DNA from: Sediminibacterium sp.
Lineage (GTDB): Bacteria > Bacteroidota > Bacteroidia > B-17B0 > Aurantibacillaceae
Assembly: GCA_030054095.1 (NCBI GenBank)
Contig: JASGCO010000011.1
Span: 1 to 64,000 of the forward strand
DNA length: 64,000 nucleotides
Direction of reading: 5' to 3'
Shown: positions 24,882 to 34,600 of the stretch, in pieces
Position numbering within the stretch: the stretch's first letter is position 1
How the letters are laid out: the number at the start of each line of letters is the position of its first letter
The notes under the pieces: generated by a model
Databases searched by the model: none
What the model was told of the DNA's origin: nothing
The model's input: only the letters and a program-made list of their open reading frames with translations
Made by a program: the position numbers and the translations under genes

Positions 24882-27479
24882 TTAAAATTTTATGCCTATT
24901 AATAAAACGTCGTCCATTTGTTTATAGGGACCTTTCCATGTATCAAATTCATTAATAAATAATTGTTCCATTTCTCCGATACCATTTGCCGCATGTGTGC
25001 CAATCAGTTCTTTTACCCGTTTACTCATGAATTTTTGTTTGCCATCACTTCCGCCAAATTGATCAGGTAAACCGTCTGTATTCATAAAAATAGAGTCGTT
25101 TGGCTTTACCTTCAGCGAATGATTGGTAAACGCTTGCCTGTTTTTGTAGTACATACCGGCAATAGGATATTTATCCCCTTTAAATTCGGTTACATTACCT
25201 TCCGAATAATGGTAAAGCGGACGGTGAGCTCCGGCAAATTCTATCTGAAAGTGTTTACGGTTAATTTTGCACAAAGCGATATCCATTCCATCCTTAGCTT
25301 GTGTGTCGCCTGTATCTTGTTTCAGTGTTTTTTGCACCCTTTCATGTAACAGATCCAGAATCTGACCAGGACTATAATCTTTGGGTTCATTCATGATCTG
25401 GTTAAGTGTAAAATAGCCGACAAAACTCATAAGTGCGCCGGGAACGCCATGTCCGGTACAATCTACAGCAGCAATAAATATGTTGTCTCCTTTCTGATAA
25501 ATGTAAGGAAAATCACCGCTCACAATATCTTTACTCCGGTAGAACATAAAGCATTCCGGAAAAAAATGCCTGAGGGTTTGCTGGGTAGGCATCAGGGCAT
25601 TTTGAATTCTGTATGAGTATTGAATACTTTCGGTGATGCTTTTGTTTTTATGTATAATTTCGGCTTCAATCTTTTTCCGGGCGGTAATATCGTGGGCCAC
25701 AATAAGTACAGTTGCCGTTTCGCCATTTTGATCGCGTTCGGGTATTCCGTTAATAGTATAGATTTTGTCACCTTCTACGGTAGCAAAATGTTCTTCTGTC
25801 TGCACATTTTTTTGTACTGAATGAATCTGTTCCAGAATTTTATCGAATGCAGCGATCAGATAATCCGGTAAGTCAGATTCAGGGTAAAACGCATTGATAA
25901 GGCTTTTTACGGTTAAACCAGTCATTTGCTGTATAACCGGATTACCGTAGTAAATCTTTTTATCGGTACCAAGTCTGAGAATGAGGTCGTGTGAGTTTTC
26001 GGAAAGCGCCTGCATTTGGCCGCGTAAACGTTGCTCTTTTTCGATCATTCGTCTGCCGGTAATATCGCGCGAGTTAATTACTATTCCCTGAATAGCTGTG
26101 TCGTAAAGCAGATTTGTGAAAATTGACTCAATCCAGATTTCCTCACCATTATTTTTTAAATAACGGAACTGTATAAACGAGGATGTGCCAGGTAATTCTA
26201 TAGCATCTTTAAAAATGGTATTAACTGCTTCCACATCATCTTCGGCCACATGAATGGTGTGGTGTTGATTAATATTTGTTTCTGCATCATACCCCAGAAT
26301 ATGCCTTACTGATGGAGATTGATACCGTATAATTCCATCCTTATCAACAATAGTCACAATTTCGGAGGCATGTTCCAATAGCGCGTTTTGTTGTTTCTGA
26401 ATGTTGTTTACCGCAATAATCTGATTTTCCAGTTTGGCATTGGTTTTTTCCAGCTCAATGCGTGCCTGTTCCATTTCTTCGGCATTTTGAAGAAGTTGAG
26501 CGCGTTGTTCTCTTAACTCGCTACTCATCTGTTGCGATTCGCTCAGTAGTTTTAGTGTACGTTCATTAACCGTAACATTAAATATTGTTCGGGCAATACT
26601 GCTTCCTACCTGTAACATAAAATTACGGTGCAACTCGCTAATAGGATGAACCGAGGCCATTTCAATAACGCCGTAAACGCTTGCGTTTGTTATAAGCGGT
26701 GTAATTAAAATGGCTCGTGGCCGTTGTTCTCCGAGTAAACCAGAGGTAATGGTTACATAATTGGATGGAATTTCTGTTCTGTAAAGCTGGTCTTGTTCTA
26801 TAACGGCCTGACCAACCAATCCTTCACCGGCTTTGAAACGGCCTTTAATGTATTTTTTACGGCTGTAGGCGTAAGTAGATATCAGTTCAATCTCTTGTTT
26901 TTCTCGCTCTTCCGATTCATAGGCCAGATAAAAAGCACACTGAATACAATTTAACTTTGTGGAAAAATAAGCAGATAGCGCGTCGCCAAGTTCTTTTAAA
27001 TTCGGATACTTCCGAAGCAATTCGCCAACTTCACTGACACCTGTAATAATAAAACGCCGCTGTTGTTCTTCTTCAGATGCTTTTCGGATGTTATCCCTCA
27101 TTTGTATAAGGGAGGTTACCAGTTTGTCGTTAGTATCGTCAAAGTTGTGAGCATAATTAAAGTCAGCTTTTCCTATTGCCTCCGCAAAATTTGATACTTT
27201 TTCAACAAGTACAATTTGCTTGTTGCGTTCGTCAATGGTCAGGTTCATTCTGTCAATCAGAAAATAGAGTAGCAGGAACGAAACAGCCGGCAGAATAACG
27301 GGGGCCAGAAGAATTATTTTAAATAGCGAATTGTCAAAGGCTGTTTTAAATAGATTGACACTAAAAGATATGTCAGTTTCGTGAGAAATAATAAGTAATG
27401 CAATTATAGGAAAACAAATCCCCAACAGGAAGGATACTGCTATAACCGGTAGTCGCTGAAGTTTTTTAATTTGTTTCAT
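24882..27479 (-). CDS. Membrane GAF-PAS-PAS SpoIIE/PP2C-type phosphatase (SiaA analogue)
   Basis: The roughly 865-residue signalling phosphatase has, in order: two N-terminal membrane helices (about residues 10-70), a GAF domain (about 150-300), a coiled coil, two PAS domains (about 370-600), and a SpoIIE/PP2C domain (about 625-865). The metal-site motifs are SKDIVSGDFPYIY, AVDCTGHGVPGALMS, KDGMDIALCKI and MNTDGLPDQFGG. It probably dephosphorylates a SiaC-type protein at the membrane in response to ligand or redox input. ATG 27479 avoids a 35-base overlap with the preceding gene that the in-frame ATG at 27524 would create. Confidence 0.9.
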   Translation of the reverse strand: MKQIKKLQRLPVIAVSFLLGICFPIIALLIISHETDISFSVNLFKTAFDNSLFKIILLAPVILPAVSFLLLYFLIDRMNLTIDERNKQIVLVEKVSNFAEAIGKADFNYAHNFDDTNDKLVTSLIQMRDNIRKASEEEQQRRFIITGVSEVGELLRKYPNLKELGDALSAYFSTKLNCIQCAFYLAYESEEREKQEIELISTYAYSRKKYIKGRFKAGEGLVGQAVIEQDQLYRTEIPSNYVTITSGLLGEQRPRAILITPLITNASVYGVIEMASVHPISELHRNFMLQVGSSIARTIFNVTVNERTLKLLSESQQMSSELREQRAQLLQNAEEMEQARIELEKTNAKLENQIIAVNNIQKQQNALLEHASEIVTIVDKDGIIRYQSPSVRHILGYDAETNINQHHTIHVAEDDVEAVNTIFKDAIELPGTSSFIQFRYLKNNGEEIWIESIFTNLLYDTAIQGIVINSRDITGRRMIEKEQRLRGQMQALSENSHDLILRLGTDKKIYYGNPVIQQMTGLTVKSLINAFYPESDLPDYLIAAFDKILEQIHSVQKNVQTEEHFATVEGDKIYTINGIPERDQNGETATVLIVAHDITARKKIEAEIIHKNKSITESIQYSYRIQNALMPTQQTLRHFFPECFMFYRSKDIVSGDFPYIYQKGDNIFIAAVDCTGHGVPGALMSFVGYFTLNQIMNEPKDYSPGQILDLLHERVQKTLKQDTGDTQAKDGMDIALCKINRKHFQIEFAGAHRPLYHYSEGNVTEFKGDKYPIAGMYYKNRQAFTNHSLKVKPNDSIFMNTDGLPDQFGGSDGKQKFMSKRVKELIGTHAANGIGEMEQLFINEFDTWKGPYKQMDDVLLIGIKF

Positions 27480-27489
27480 TTTTATTAAT

Positions 27490-27918
27490 TCAGGAAGGTT
27501 GTAGTGTGGTAAATAATTCGACATCTACCGCTTTCAGAAGTTCCAGTTTTTTTTCGTCAGGTTTATCAAAAAATGCAAACTCAAAAATAAGATTGACTTC
27601 ATTGTTTTTGAGAACAGGAAATATCAATATATGGGCAGGTCGGGCGGATCCTAAACCGGAAACTATTTTCAGATAGCCATCGGGTATATCCTCAATGTTC
27701 ATTGGCATTTTGTTTTTTGCTACCTGACCTATAAGTCCTTCGCCGTAGTGATATGAAGGTAGCGCGTCTTCATTTCCGGTATAAGCAAAGCCTTCCGTAA
27801 AGTGATAATTTCGGTCGGTCTCCGGAACATTGGTATCTGTGGTATATAAGATGGCCTGAACCGCGTTCAGATGATTGCACAGTTCCCAAAATTTTTTTTG
27901 TAATCCGCTTTTACTCAT
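27490..27918 (-). CDS. Single-domain GAF protein
   Basis: The 142-residue protein is one GAF domain: FWELCNHLNAVQAILYTTD, YHYGEGLIGQVAKNKMPMNI and SARPAHILIFPVLKNNEVNL follow the GAF strand order, with no output domain. It probably binds a small ligand or another GAF domain, such as that of the adjacent phosphatase. It overlaps the CheB stop (ATGA). Confidence 0.82.
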   Translation of the reverse strand: MSKSGLQKKFWELCNHLNAVQAILYTTDTNVPETDRNYHFTEGFAYTGNEDALPSYHYGEGLIGQVAKNKMPMNIEDIPDGYLKIVSGLGSARPAHILIFPVLKNNEVNLIFEFAFFDKPDEKKLELLKAVDVELFTTLQPS

Positions 27919-28484
27919 AGTTTATTCAAAGCTATTATTTTTTTTATAATATCTTCTGTTTTAAGTATGTATGTAGGAAGTTGCTGTTGGATAATGGATT
28001 CTGGCATTGTTTGGATTTCAGCTTCTTCGAGCGACTGCGCGATGAGGGTAGTGCCTCTGGCTTTAGCCAGAATACAGCCGTTTAAACCATCGCGGTTAGC
28101 ACCGGAAAGAATAATGCCCAGCATTTTGTTTTTATACACATACGAAAATGTGTCAAAAGTCAGATCAATGGACGGACGCGAAAAGGAAACCGATTCTTCA
28201 GTTGACAGAGAAAGTGTGCCGTTTATTTCGGCGTAGAGGTGGTAATTAGCCGGGGCAAGATAAACATACCCTTTCTGGAGTTTGGTTTTATCTTCAGGTT
28301 CTATCACCTTCAATGTACTTTTTTTATTCAGAACTTCTTCGAATCCGGAGCGTATGTGCTTTAACCGATGCAGACAAAGTACAACCGGAATGTTAAAATT
28401 GGCAGGTAATGCAGCCAGTATCCTGGTTACGACCTGAAAACTTCCGGCAGATCCTCCTATAACGATGACCTTAAAACGCTCCAC
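27915..28484 (-). CDS. CheB-type methylesterase without receiver domain
   Basis: The 189-residue protein is only the CheB catalytic domain. The triad is visible: Ser12 in VIGGSAGSFQ, His39 in LCLHRLKH, and Asp132 in SGANRDGLNG. YVYLAPANYHLY is another family block. It lacks the N-terminal receiver that gates CheB by CheA phosphorylation, so activity must be controlled otherwise, perhaps by the GAF protein. No chemoreceptor or CheA is nearby, so its methylated substrate is unknown. It starts seven bases after the CheR stop. Confidence 0.9.
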   Translation of the reverse strand: MERFKVIVIGGSAGSFQVVTRILAALPANFNIPVVLCLHRLKHIRSGFEEVLNKKSTLKVIEPEDKTKLQKGYVYLAPANYHLYAEINGTLSLSTEESVSFSRPSIDLTFDTFSYVYKNKMLGIILSGANRDGLNGCILAKARGTTLIAQSLEEAEIQTMPESIIQQQLPTYILKTEDIIKKIIALNKL

Positions 28485-28491
28485 ACTACAG

Positions 28492-29331
28492 TTAAACTAT
28501 TTTTTTATAGATTTTTTCTTCAACGGACAGTGGCTGGAAATCTTTGGCAGTAGAACACCAAACAATCGTTTCTTTAGAGCCGATGGCCAGAAACCCTCCT
28601 TTAAACAAACTATTGCTTATTGTATCCATTACCCTGTCCTGTAAATCAAAATTGAAGTAAATCATGACGTTTCGGCAAAGTACAATGTCAAATTTTGAAA
28701 AACCTTCTTCGCTCACCAGATTGTGTTTTCTGAAGTTGACGTTTTTAATGAGTGATTCATTATATTTGATAGTTGTTTGATCTGAGGATACTTTGTAGTA
28801 GTTTTCCAGCTTTCCAGAGGTTCCCAAACGGTCAAAGTTACTTTTGGTGGTGTCAAGACTGCGTATAGGATAAACGCCGGATTTAGCGTTAGCCAGTACC
28901 TCTGAATTGATATCTGATGCGAAAATCCTTGCCTTGTCAAGTAGCCCCATTTCCTGTAAAATTATACACATCGAATAAACTTCCTCTCCCGAAGAACAGG
29001 CGGCGTGCCAGATACGAATAACCGGGCTGGATACGAACTGGGACAATACTTCATCTCTCATCTTTCTCCAAAAGGATGGATCCCTGAACATTTCCGTCGT
29101 ATTTACCGTTATTTCCTTTACTGCCTGCTCGGCCAGAGAAGGATTAGCGTCAATTTTTCTTATCAGGTCATTTACTGATCCTGATTTGAAAAAAAACAAC
29201 AGGTGCTCAACGCGCCTTTTAAAGGAGGATAAAGCATAATCTCTGAAATCATAACCGTACTTTTCAAACAGAAATGTCTGGAATTGTTTTATAATGGTTA
29301 AACTCAGGTCGGTATCTTTGTTAAGAAGCAT
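28492..29331 (-). CDS. CheR-type glutamate methyltransferase
   Basis: The 279-residue protein has the alpha-helical CheR N-domain (about 1-70) and a SAM methyltransferase domain. The latter shows VNTTEMFRDPSFWRKMRDEV, IRIWHAACSSGEEVYSMCI (SAM loop), and FDIVLCRNVMIYFNFDLQDR, plus the terminal GGFLAIGSKE. It would methylate glutamates on a signalling protein and heads the minus-strand operon cheR-cheB-GAF-SpoIIE-siaB. A 254-base divergent promoter region separates it from the second siaB; I found no strong consensus box there. Confidence 0.92.
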   Translation of the reverse strand: MLLNKDTDLSLTIIKQFQTFLFEKYGYDFRDYALSSFKRRVEHLLFFFKSGSVNDLIRKIDANPSLAEQAVKEITVNTTEMFRDPSFWRKMRDEVLSQFVSSPVIRIWHAACSSGEEVYSMCIILQEMGLLDKARIFASDINSEVLANAKSGVYPIRSLDTTKSNFDRLGTSGKLENYYKVSSDQTTIKYNESLIKNVNFRKHNLVSEEGFSKFDIVLCRNVMIYFNFDLQDRVMDTISNSLFKGGFLAIGSKETIVWCSTAKDFQPLSVEEKIYKKIV

Positions 29332-29585
29332 ACGGTAAGATTAGTTAATGGTAAAAGTAGCAAGTGTTTGGCAAAACCATTAAAAATTATACGAATAAGG
29401 TCAAATGTACTATGAATAAGGCGTATTTTATAATGAAGATACCTGATAACCTGAGATAGACCATAGAAACGCGTAGTTTTACTTGGTTTTTCATGCGATT
29501 GGTAGTGTGGGTATTTTTTTTAAAAACGTTAAAGCGCTCTTTTTTTTATTTATTTTCGTGCGATTAATATACTTTTTGATATCGA

Positions 29586-30143
29586 ATGAATAGGGGCTTT
29601 ATTTATGATACCTTTAATGTTGTTCAACAGAATAAAATAATGTTGGTATATCAAGGAGAGTTTAATCAGGATATAGCTAAATCTGTTTTGGCGATGACAG
29701 AACGTAATCTTGACTTTTTTGGAGAAGACGTATCTGTTAAACGTAAAATATTTAATGTGATGGTAGAGTGTTTGCAGAATATCTGTAAGCACGCTGAGCA
29801 TTCAGATGCCAGACTAAGAGAAGCTATTTTTATGATAGGAATGGATAAGGACACTTATTTTGTTACTACCGGTAATCACATAGCAAACGAACACGTGGTA
29901 GGTCTCAGGAGTAAACTGCAAGAAATTAATCAGTTGGATAAGGAAGGTCTTAAAAAGATGTACAAAGGGTTGGTAAGTAATGATAAAGGGTTATCGGAAA
30001 AAGGAGGTGCCGGCCTAGGATTAGTGGATTTGGCGCGTAAATCAGGAGAGAAGTTACTCTATGATTTTTCGGCGGTAGATCATTGCGATACTAGTTTTTA
30101 TTCTTTGTTAATCAAAATTTCTAAAAATAAAATAATTCAATAA
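29586..30143 (+). CDS. SiaB-family protein kinase (copy 2)
   Basis: The 185-residue paralogue of the 24333-24878 protein shares NKIMLVYQGEFNQDI, KIFNVMVECLQNICKHAEH and EKGGAGLGLVDLARKSG. The latter two are the ATP-site helix and lid of the histidine-kinase-like fold. As first gene of the plus-strand operon, one base before the SiaC start, it is the likely cognate kinase of that SiaC. The N-termini of both paralogues align from this ATG, supporting the start. Confidence 0.88.
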   Translation: MNRGFIYDTFNVVQQNKIMLVYQGEFNQDIAKSVLAMTERNLDFFGEDVSVKRKIFNVMVECLQNICKHAEHSDARLREAIFMIGMDKDTYFVTTGNHIANEHVVGLRSKLQEINQLDKEGLKKMYKGLVSNDKGLSEKGGAGLGLVDLARKSGEKLLYDFSAVDHCDTSFYSLLIKISKNKIIQ

Positions 30144-30144
30144 C

Positions 30145-30519
30145 ATGGAAAATCTTACCATAAAAGCAACAGATGATACACCTGAAGTTAGTTTTGATAC
30201 CAGTGGTGTTATGATATTGAGCGGTCGTTCATTGCCTGAAGATGCCGCCAGTTTTTATAATCCTTTACTTCAATGGTTAAGTGACTATGGAAAATCGGGC
30301 GTAACCAATCCGGTTGTATTTGATATGAAACTGGAGTATTTTAATACGGCCTCTTCAAAGATGTTGCTCGATTTGTTTAACGAGCTGGAAAGTGTAGCAA
30401 AATCGGGGGTAGATGCTTTGGTTCGCTGGTATTATCCGGAAGGAGATGATGATATGCAGGAGGCGGGAGAGGAATATGCTGAATTAGTAGAAATACGTTT
30501 TGAAATGCTGACGTATTAA
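30145..30519 (+). CDS. SiaC-family regulatory phosphoprotein
   Basis: The 124-residue protein is a SiaC/DUF1987-type partner-switch protein. The conserved block FDMKLEYFNTASSKMLLDLF places Thr68 at the same number as the phosphorylated Thr68 of Pseudomonas aeruginosa SiaC, as I recall. Other family features are TPEVSFDTSGVMILSGRSLP and the acidic YPEGDDDMQEAG. In Pseudomonas, unphosphorylated SiaC activates the cyclase SiaD. No GGDEF protein is present here, so another target is expected. Confidence 0.9.
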   Translation: MENLTIKATDDTPEVSFDTSGVMILSGRSLPEDAASFYNPLLQWLSDYGKSGVTNPVVFDMKLEYFNTASSKMLLDLFNELESVAKSGVDALVRWYYPEGDDDMQEAGEEYAELVEIRFEMLTY

Positions 30520-30523
30520 GTAC

Positions 30524-31648
30524 ATGTTATTTCAACAGGAAATATTAAAGCTTATTGTTGATCTCTACGCCTCGGCAGCGAGATTGAATAAAAAAAAGCT
30601 ATCACTTAAGAAACAGTATCTGGCTGTTAATCTCCGGAATTACATTGAAGATTTTGATGCAATAAATGCGTTACTTGCCCAGCTTGATACAGAGTTAAAC
30701 ATGTCTTTTACCAATGAGGATATTGTTGGTGCCGGAATTGAGTTTCCTGTTGCGGATTCGGTGCGTTTGGTGCGCCTTTCTCAAAAGATAAATCAGCAAA
30801 CCAGCTATTGGCAAAAACTAGTGGTTATGCAACTGATTATTGAACAATTTCGCATAGGCGATATAACCAGTAATCAGCGTAATGAAGCCTTAGAGGCCAT
30901 CAGTTCGGTATTTAATTTAAGACTGAATGATTTTCAACAGATCAAGTATTTCTGCTATATAGACCTTTCTGAAAAAGATTTCGATGAACACACAGTAGTT
31001 GTATCTGCCGCGTCTCTGAACAGGCAAGAAGCATTGCAGGAGAAACGACACATTCTGATTTCAGGAATGCAAGGCTATATTATGTTTAAGAATATAGCAG
31101 GATTAATTTTATTCAAATATCTTGGAGGACAGGCTAATTATTTTTTTAATGGCACTATTCTGGAAAAGGGCAGGGCTTACCAACTAACAAATTATGGACA
31201 ATTACTGATCGAAAATACCACTCTGAATGCTGAGTTAATTAAAGACCAGTTGTTTCGTACATTCCGGTTTAACGACCTTTTGTTAAAACCTACTAATAAA
31301 ACACCTGAAGTAGAGTTAAACAGAGATAAACACACGTTAACCATTAACGGACGGCTTTATCCTGAAAACCCGTTTTCTTTTTTTGATACCATTAACGCGT
31401 GGATTGATTATTATTTGTCTGTTAATCCTCCTAAACTGGATATACACATTAATATCACTTATTACAACACAACCTCATCTAAGTTATTGCTCAATCTGCT
31501 TAAGAAAATACTTTCCTTTGGATCAGAAGCATTTGAAATCTCTATTACCTGGAAGTACGACAAAGATGATGAGGAAATGATGAGGACAATCAGCAACTAT
31601 GCTACGTTGCTAGATTTCCCGATAAGGGCAGAAGAAATTGACGATTAG
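30524..31648 (+). CDS. TerB-like/FHA-like module fused to a SiaC domain
   Basis: The 374-residue protein has three parts. Residues 1-145 are a TerB-like helical domain (EILKLIVDLYASAARLN, DSVRLVRLSQKINQQTSYWQ, NEALEAISSVFNLRLNDF). Residues about 155-250 are a beta-rich FHA-like segment (GMQGYIMFKN, ANYFFNGTILEKGRAYQLTN). Residues about 257-374 are a SiaC domain with YYNTTSSKLLLNLL, whose Thr316 aligns with the SiaC phosphosite. The first two parts are homologous to the N-terminus of the next protein, an ABC transporter. I infer an adaptor that passes the phospho-state to the transporter. Confidence 0.85.
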   Translation: MLFQQEILKLIVDLYASAARLNKKKLSLKKQYLAVNLRNYIEDFDAINALLAQLDTELNMSFTNEDIVGAGIEFPVADSVRLVRLSQKINQQTSYWQKLVVMQLIIEQFRIGDITSNQRNEALEAISSVFNLRLNDFQQIKYFCYIDLSEKDFDEHTVVVSAASLNRQEALQEKRHILISGMQGYIMFKNIAGLILFKYLGGQANYFFNGTILEKGRAYQLTNYGQLLIENTTLNAELIKDQLFRTFRFNDLLLKPTNKTPEVELNRDKHTLTINGRLYPENPFSFFDTINAWIDYYLSVNPPKLDIHINITYYNTTSSKLLLNLLKKILSFGSEAFEISITWKYDKDDEEMMRTISNYATLLDFPIRAEEIDD

Positions 31649-31656
31649 TATCCACT

Positions 31657-34600
31657 ATGAGCGAAGAGATATTAAAAGCCCTGATGCAATTGTTTGCGAT
31701 TATATCCAAACAGGATACTGGTTATTCGGATATACAAAGGCAGTTTGTTTCTTCATTTCTGAGAAATCAGGTAAATACGGAAAAGGTAGAACAATATCTG
31801 TTATTGTACGATACGTTTTTAACGGACAAAGAGGAACGTAAAACGGAAGTATCAGAAGTTAAAGAGGCAGAAAAGCGCCCTAAGCTAACGTCGGTTAAAG
31901 ATAGTGTAAGAACACTGGGCATCTGTAAAAAGATCAATAAAACACTGGTTCAGAAACAAAAAGTAGTGGTATTAACCCGACTTTTTGAAATGCTTAAAGC
32001 GGATCACGGTTTTACGGTCCAGCGTTTGGGAATTGTTGATACCGTTTCGGATGTGTTTAACATTAATGAAGCGGAAAAGAAATTAATCCGCCATTTTGTA
32101 GAAAGCGATAATCCTTACGCGTACGAATCAGCCGATTTACTTGTTATTGACGATAATAAACTGGTAACGTTAGATTACGTCAGTGGGATTAATCACATTA
32201 CTGCACCGGGTTTAAACGGATTTATCAGCATTATAAAAGTACAAAGTGTAGATATCTACTTCCTGCGTTATAACGGAGGAAGCGAAACTTTCCTGAACGG
32301 ACTACCCATTCAGGCTAATAATGTGTATTTACTTGCTCCTGGTAGTAATCTGCGTTTGCCAAGGGGAACCATTTATTACAGTGAAGTTGTATCGCATTTC
32401 GCATCGCGTTACGATTATGCTAAACTTGTGTTTCAGGCAGAGGCACTGGAGTATCGCTTCCCGAATGGAAAGCAAGGTTTAGTAAACATTAATATTGAAG
32501 AAAAGAGCGGTAACCTGATAGGAATCATGGGAGCCAGTGGTGCCGGTAAAACAACGTTGCTTAATGTATTAAGCGGACTTATTAAACCGGTATCAGGTGA
32601 TATAAAAATAAACGGAGATAGTGTATTGTCTAATCCCAAACTGGCAAAAGGACTTATTGGTTATATTGCTCAGGATGATTTATTGTTTGAAGACCTGACG
32701 GTGTATCAAAACCTTTTATATAATGCCGAACTCTGTTTTAAGCAATACGATACGTTTCAATTACACCGGATTGTTGCCAAAACGCTACATAGTCTTGGCT
32801 TGTACGAGATTAAAGATATAGTAGTTGGAAATCCGTTAAATAAGAAAATAAGTGGAGGACAACGTAAGCGATTGAACATTGCTTTAGAGTTAATTCGCGA
32901 ACCAGCCATCCTTTTTGTGGACGAGCCCACTTCGGGTTTATCATCGCGTGATAGCGAAAACGTGATGGACTTGTTAAAGGAACTTACTCAAAAAGGAAAA
33001 CTCATTTTTGTAGTAATCCACCAACCTTCATCAGACATTTTTAAAATGTTTGACAAACTGTTTTTGTTAGATGTTGGAGGTTTACCAATATATTATGGAA
33101 ACCCCATCCAGGGGGTTATGTACTTTAAGCAAGCCACTAATCAGCTAAACGCTGATGTGGGAGAATGTTATACCTGCGGGAATGTTAATCCGGAATTATT
33201 ATTCAATCTGATTGAATCTAAAGAGGTAGATGAATATGGTAGTTTTACAGATAGACGTAAATTTTCACCTAAAAACTGGAATGATCTGTTTCTAAAGAAA
33301 ATTAGGACCAGTTTTGAAACCAACCTGCCCGAAAGACCTAAAATTGTCAATAATACACCTGGTTTGTGGAAGCAACTGAGGGTGTTTATAAAACGGGATG
33401 TATTAAGTAAATTCAGTAACCGTCAGTACCTTTTGCTTAATTTATTGGAAGCACCCTTACTGGCTTTTATTCTGGCGTTCCTTATACGCTATATTGCTAA
33501 AGCAAAAGGGGGGACATATGTTTACCGCGAAAACGAAAATATACCGGCTTACATATTTATGAGCATAATTGTGGCCTTGTTTATAGGTTTAACGGTAAGT
33601 GCGGAGGAAATTTTTAAGGACCGTAAAATACTGAAACGCGAGAAATTTCTGAATTTAAGCTGGTTTTCTTATCTGCAATCTAAAATCATTATTTTAACAG
33701 TATTGTCGGCTATACAAAGTATTTTGTTTGTGTTAATTGGAAATACAATTATTGGTATTAAGGGTATGTATTTCAGTTATTGGCTAATGCTATTCAGTGT
33801 GTCTTGTTGTGCCAACTTAATGGGATTGATCATAAGCTCTCTGTTTAATACAGCTGTTACCATCTATATTGTTATTCCTTTGCTTATTATTCCTCAAATG
33901 ATTTTGGGAGGAGCTATGTTCCGGTTTGATAAGTTAAACCGGCTTATAGGGGATGGAAGTAAAGCGCCTTTGGTGTCTGATGTCATGGTCAGCCGTTGGG
34001 CTTATGAAGGACTGATGATTCAGCAGTTCCGGTATAATAATTATTACAAGGTATTTTATGATCATGATCGGGAATTAGGACAGTTGAATTATCAAACGAT
34101 TTATTACATCCCCGAATTACTGCAAATCACTACTAATTGCAGGAATTCGATCAGTAATAAGAACACGAGTGAACTTTTTGATAACCTCAAACTGTTGAAG
34201 ATCGAAATTGAGAAACAGGAAATTATTACCGATAATCCCAAATTTACGCTAAAAAACAAGTTAAACATGGTTGATTTTAGCGAAAAAGTAGCCGATGAGT
34301 TAACAGCCTATTGGAATACGCTTTATAAAGTATATTCTCAGCGTTTTGCCGAACTGGATAAAAAGAAGAATGCTTATGTATCTTCTTTTCTAGAAAGTAG
34401 TGAAGCGGAAGTTAAATTTAACAGAATTAAGGATGAGTATTATAATCCCAGTATTGATGAGCAGGTAAATAATGAGTTGTCTAAACAAAAGTTCTTTATT
34501 AATACAAAAAACGGGTTTACGCAGCATTTTAACGCTGCGTATAATGAACCTCAACCGGAGCTGTTAAGCTTACGTCCCCACTTTTTTAGCCCTGTAAAAT

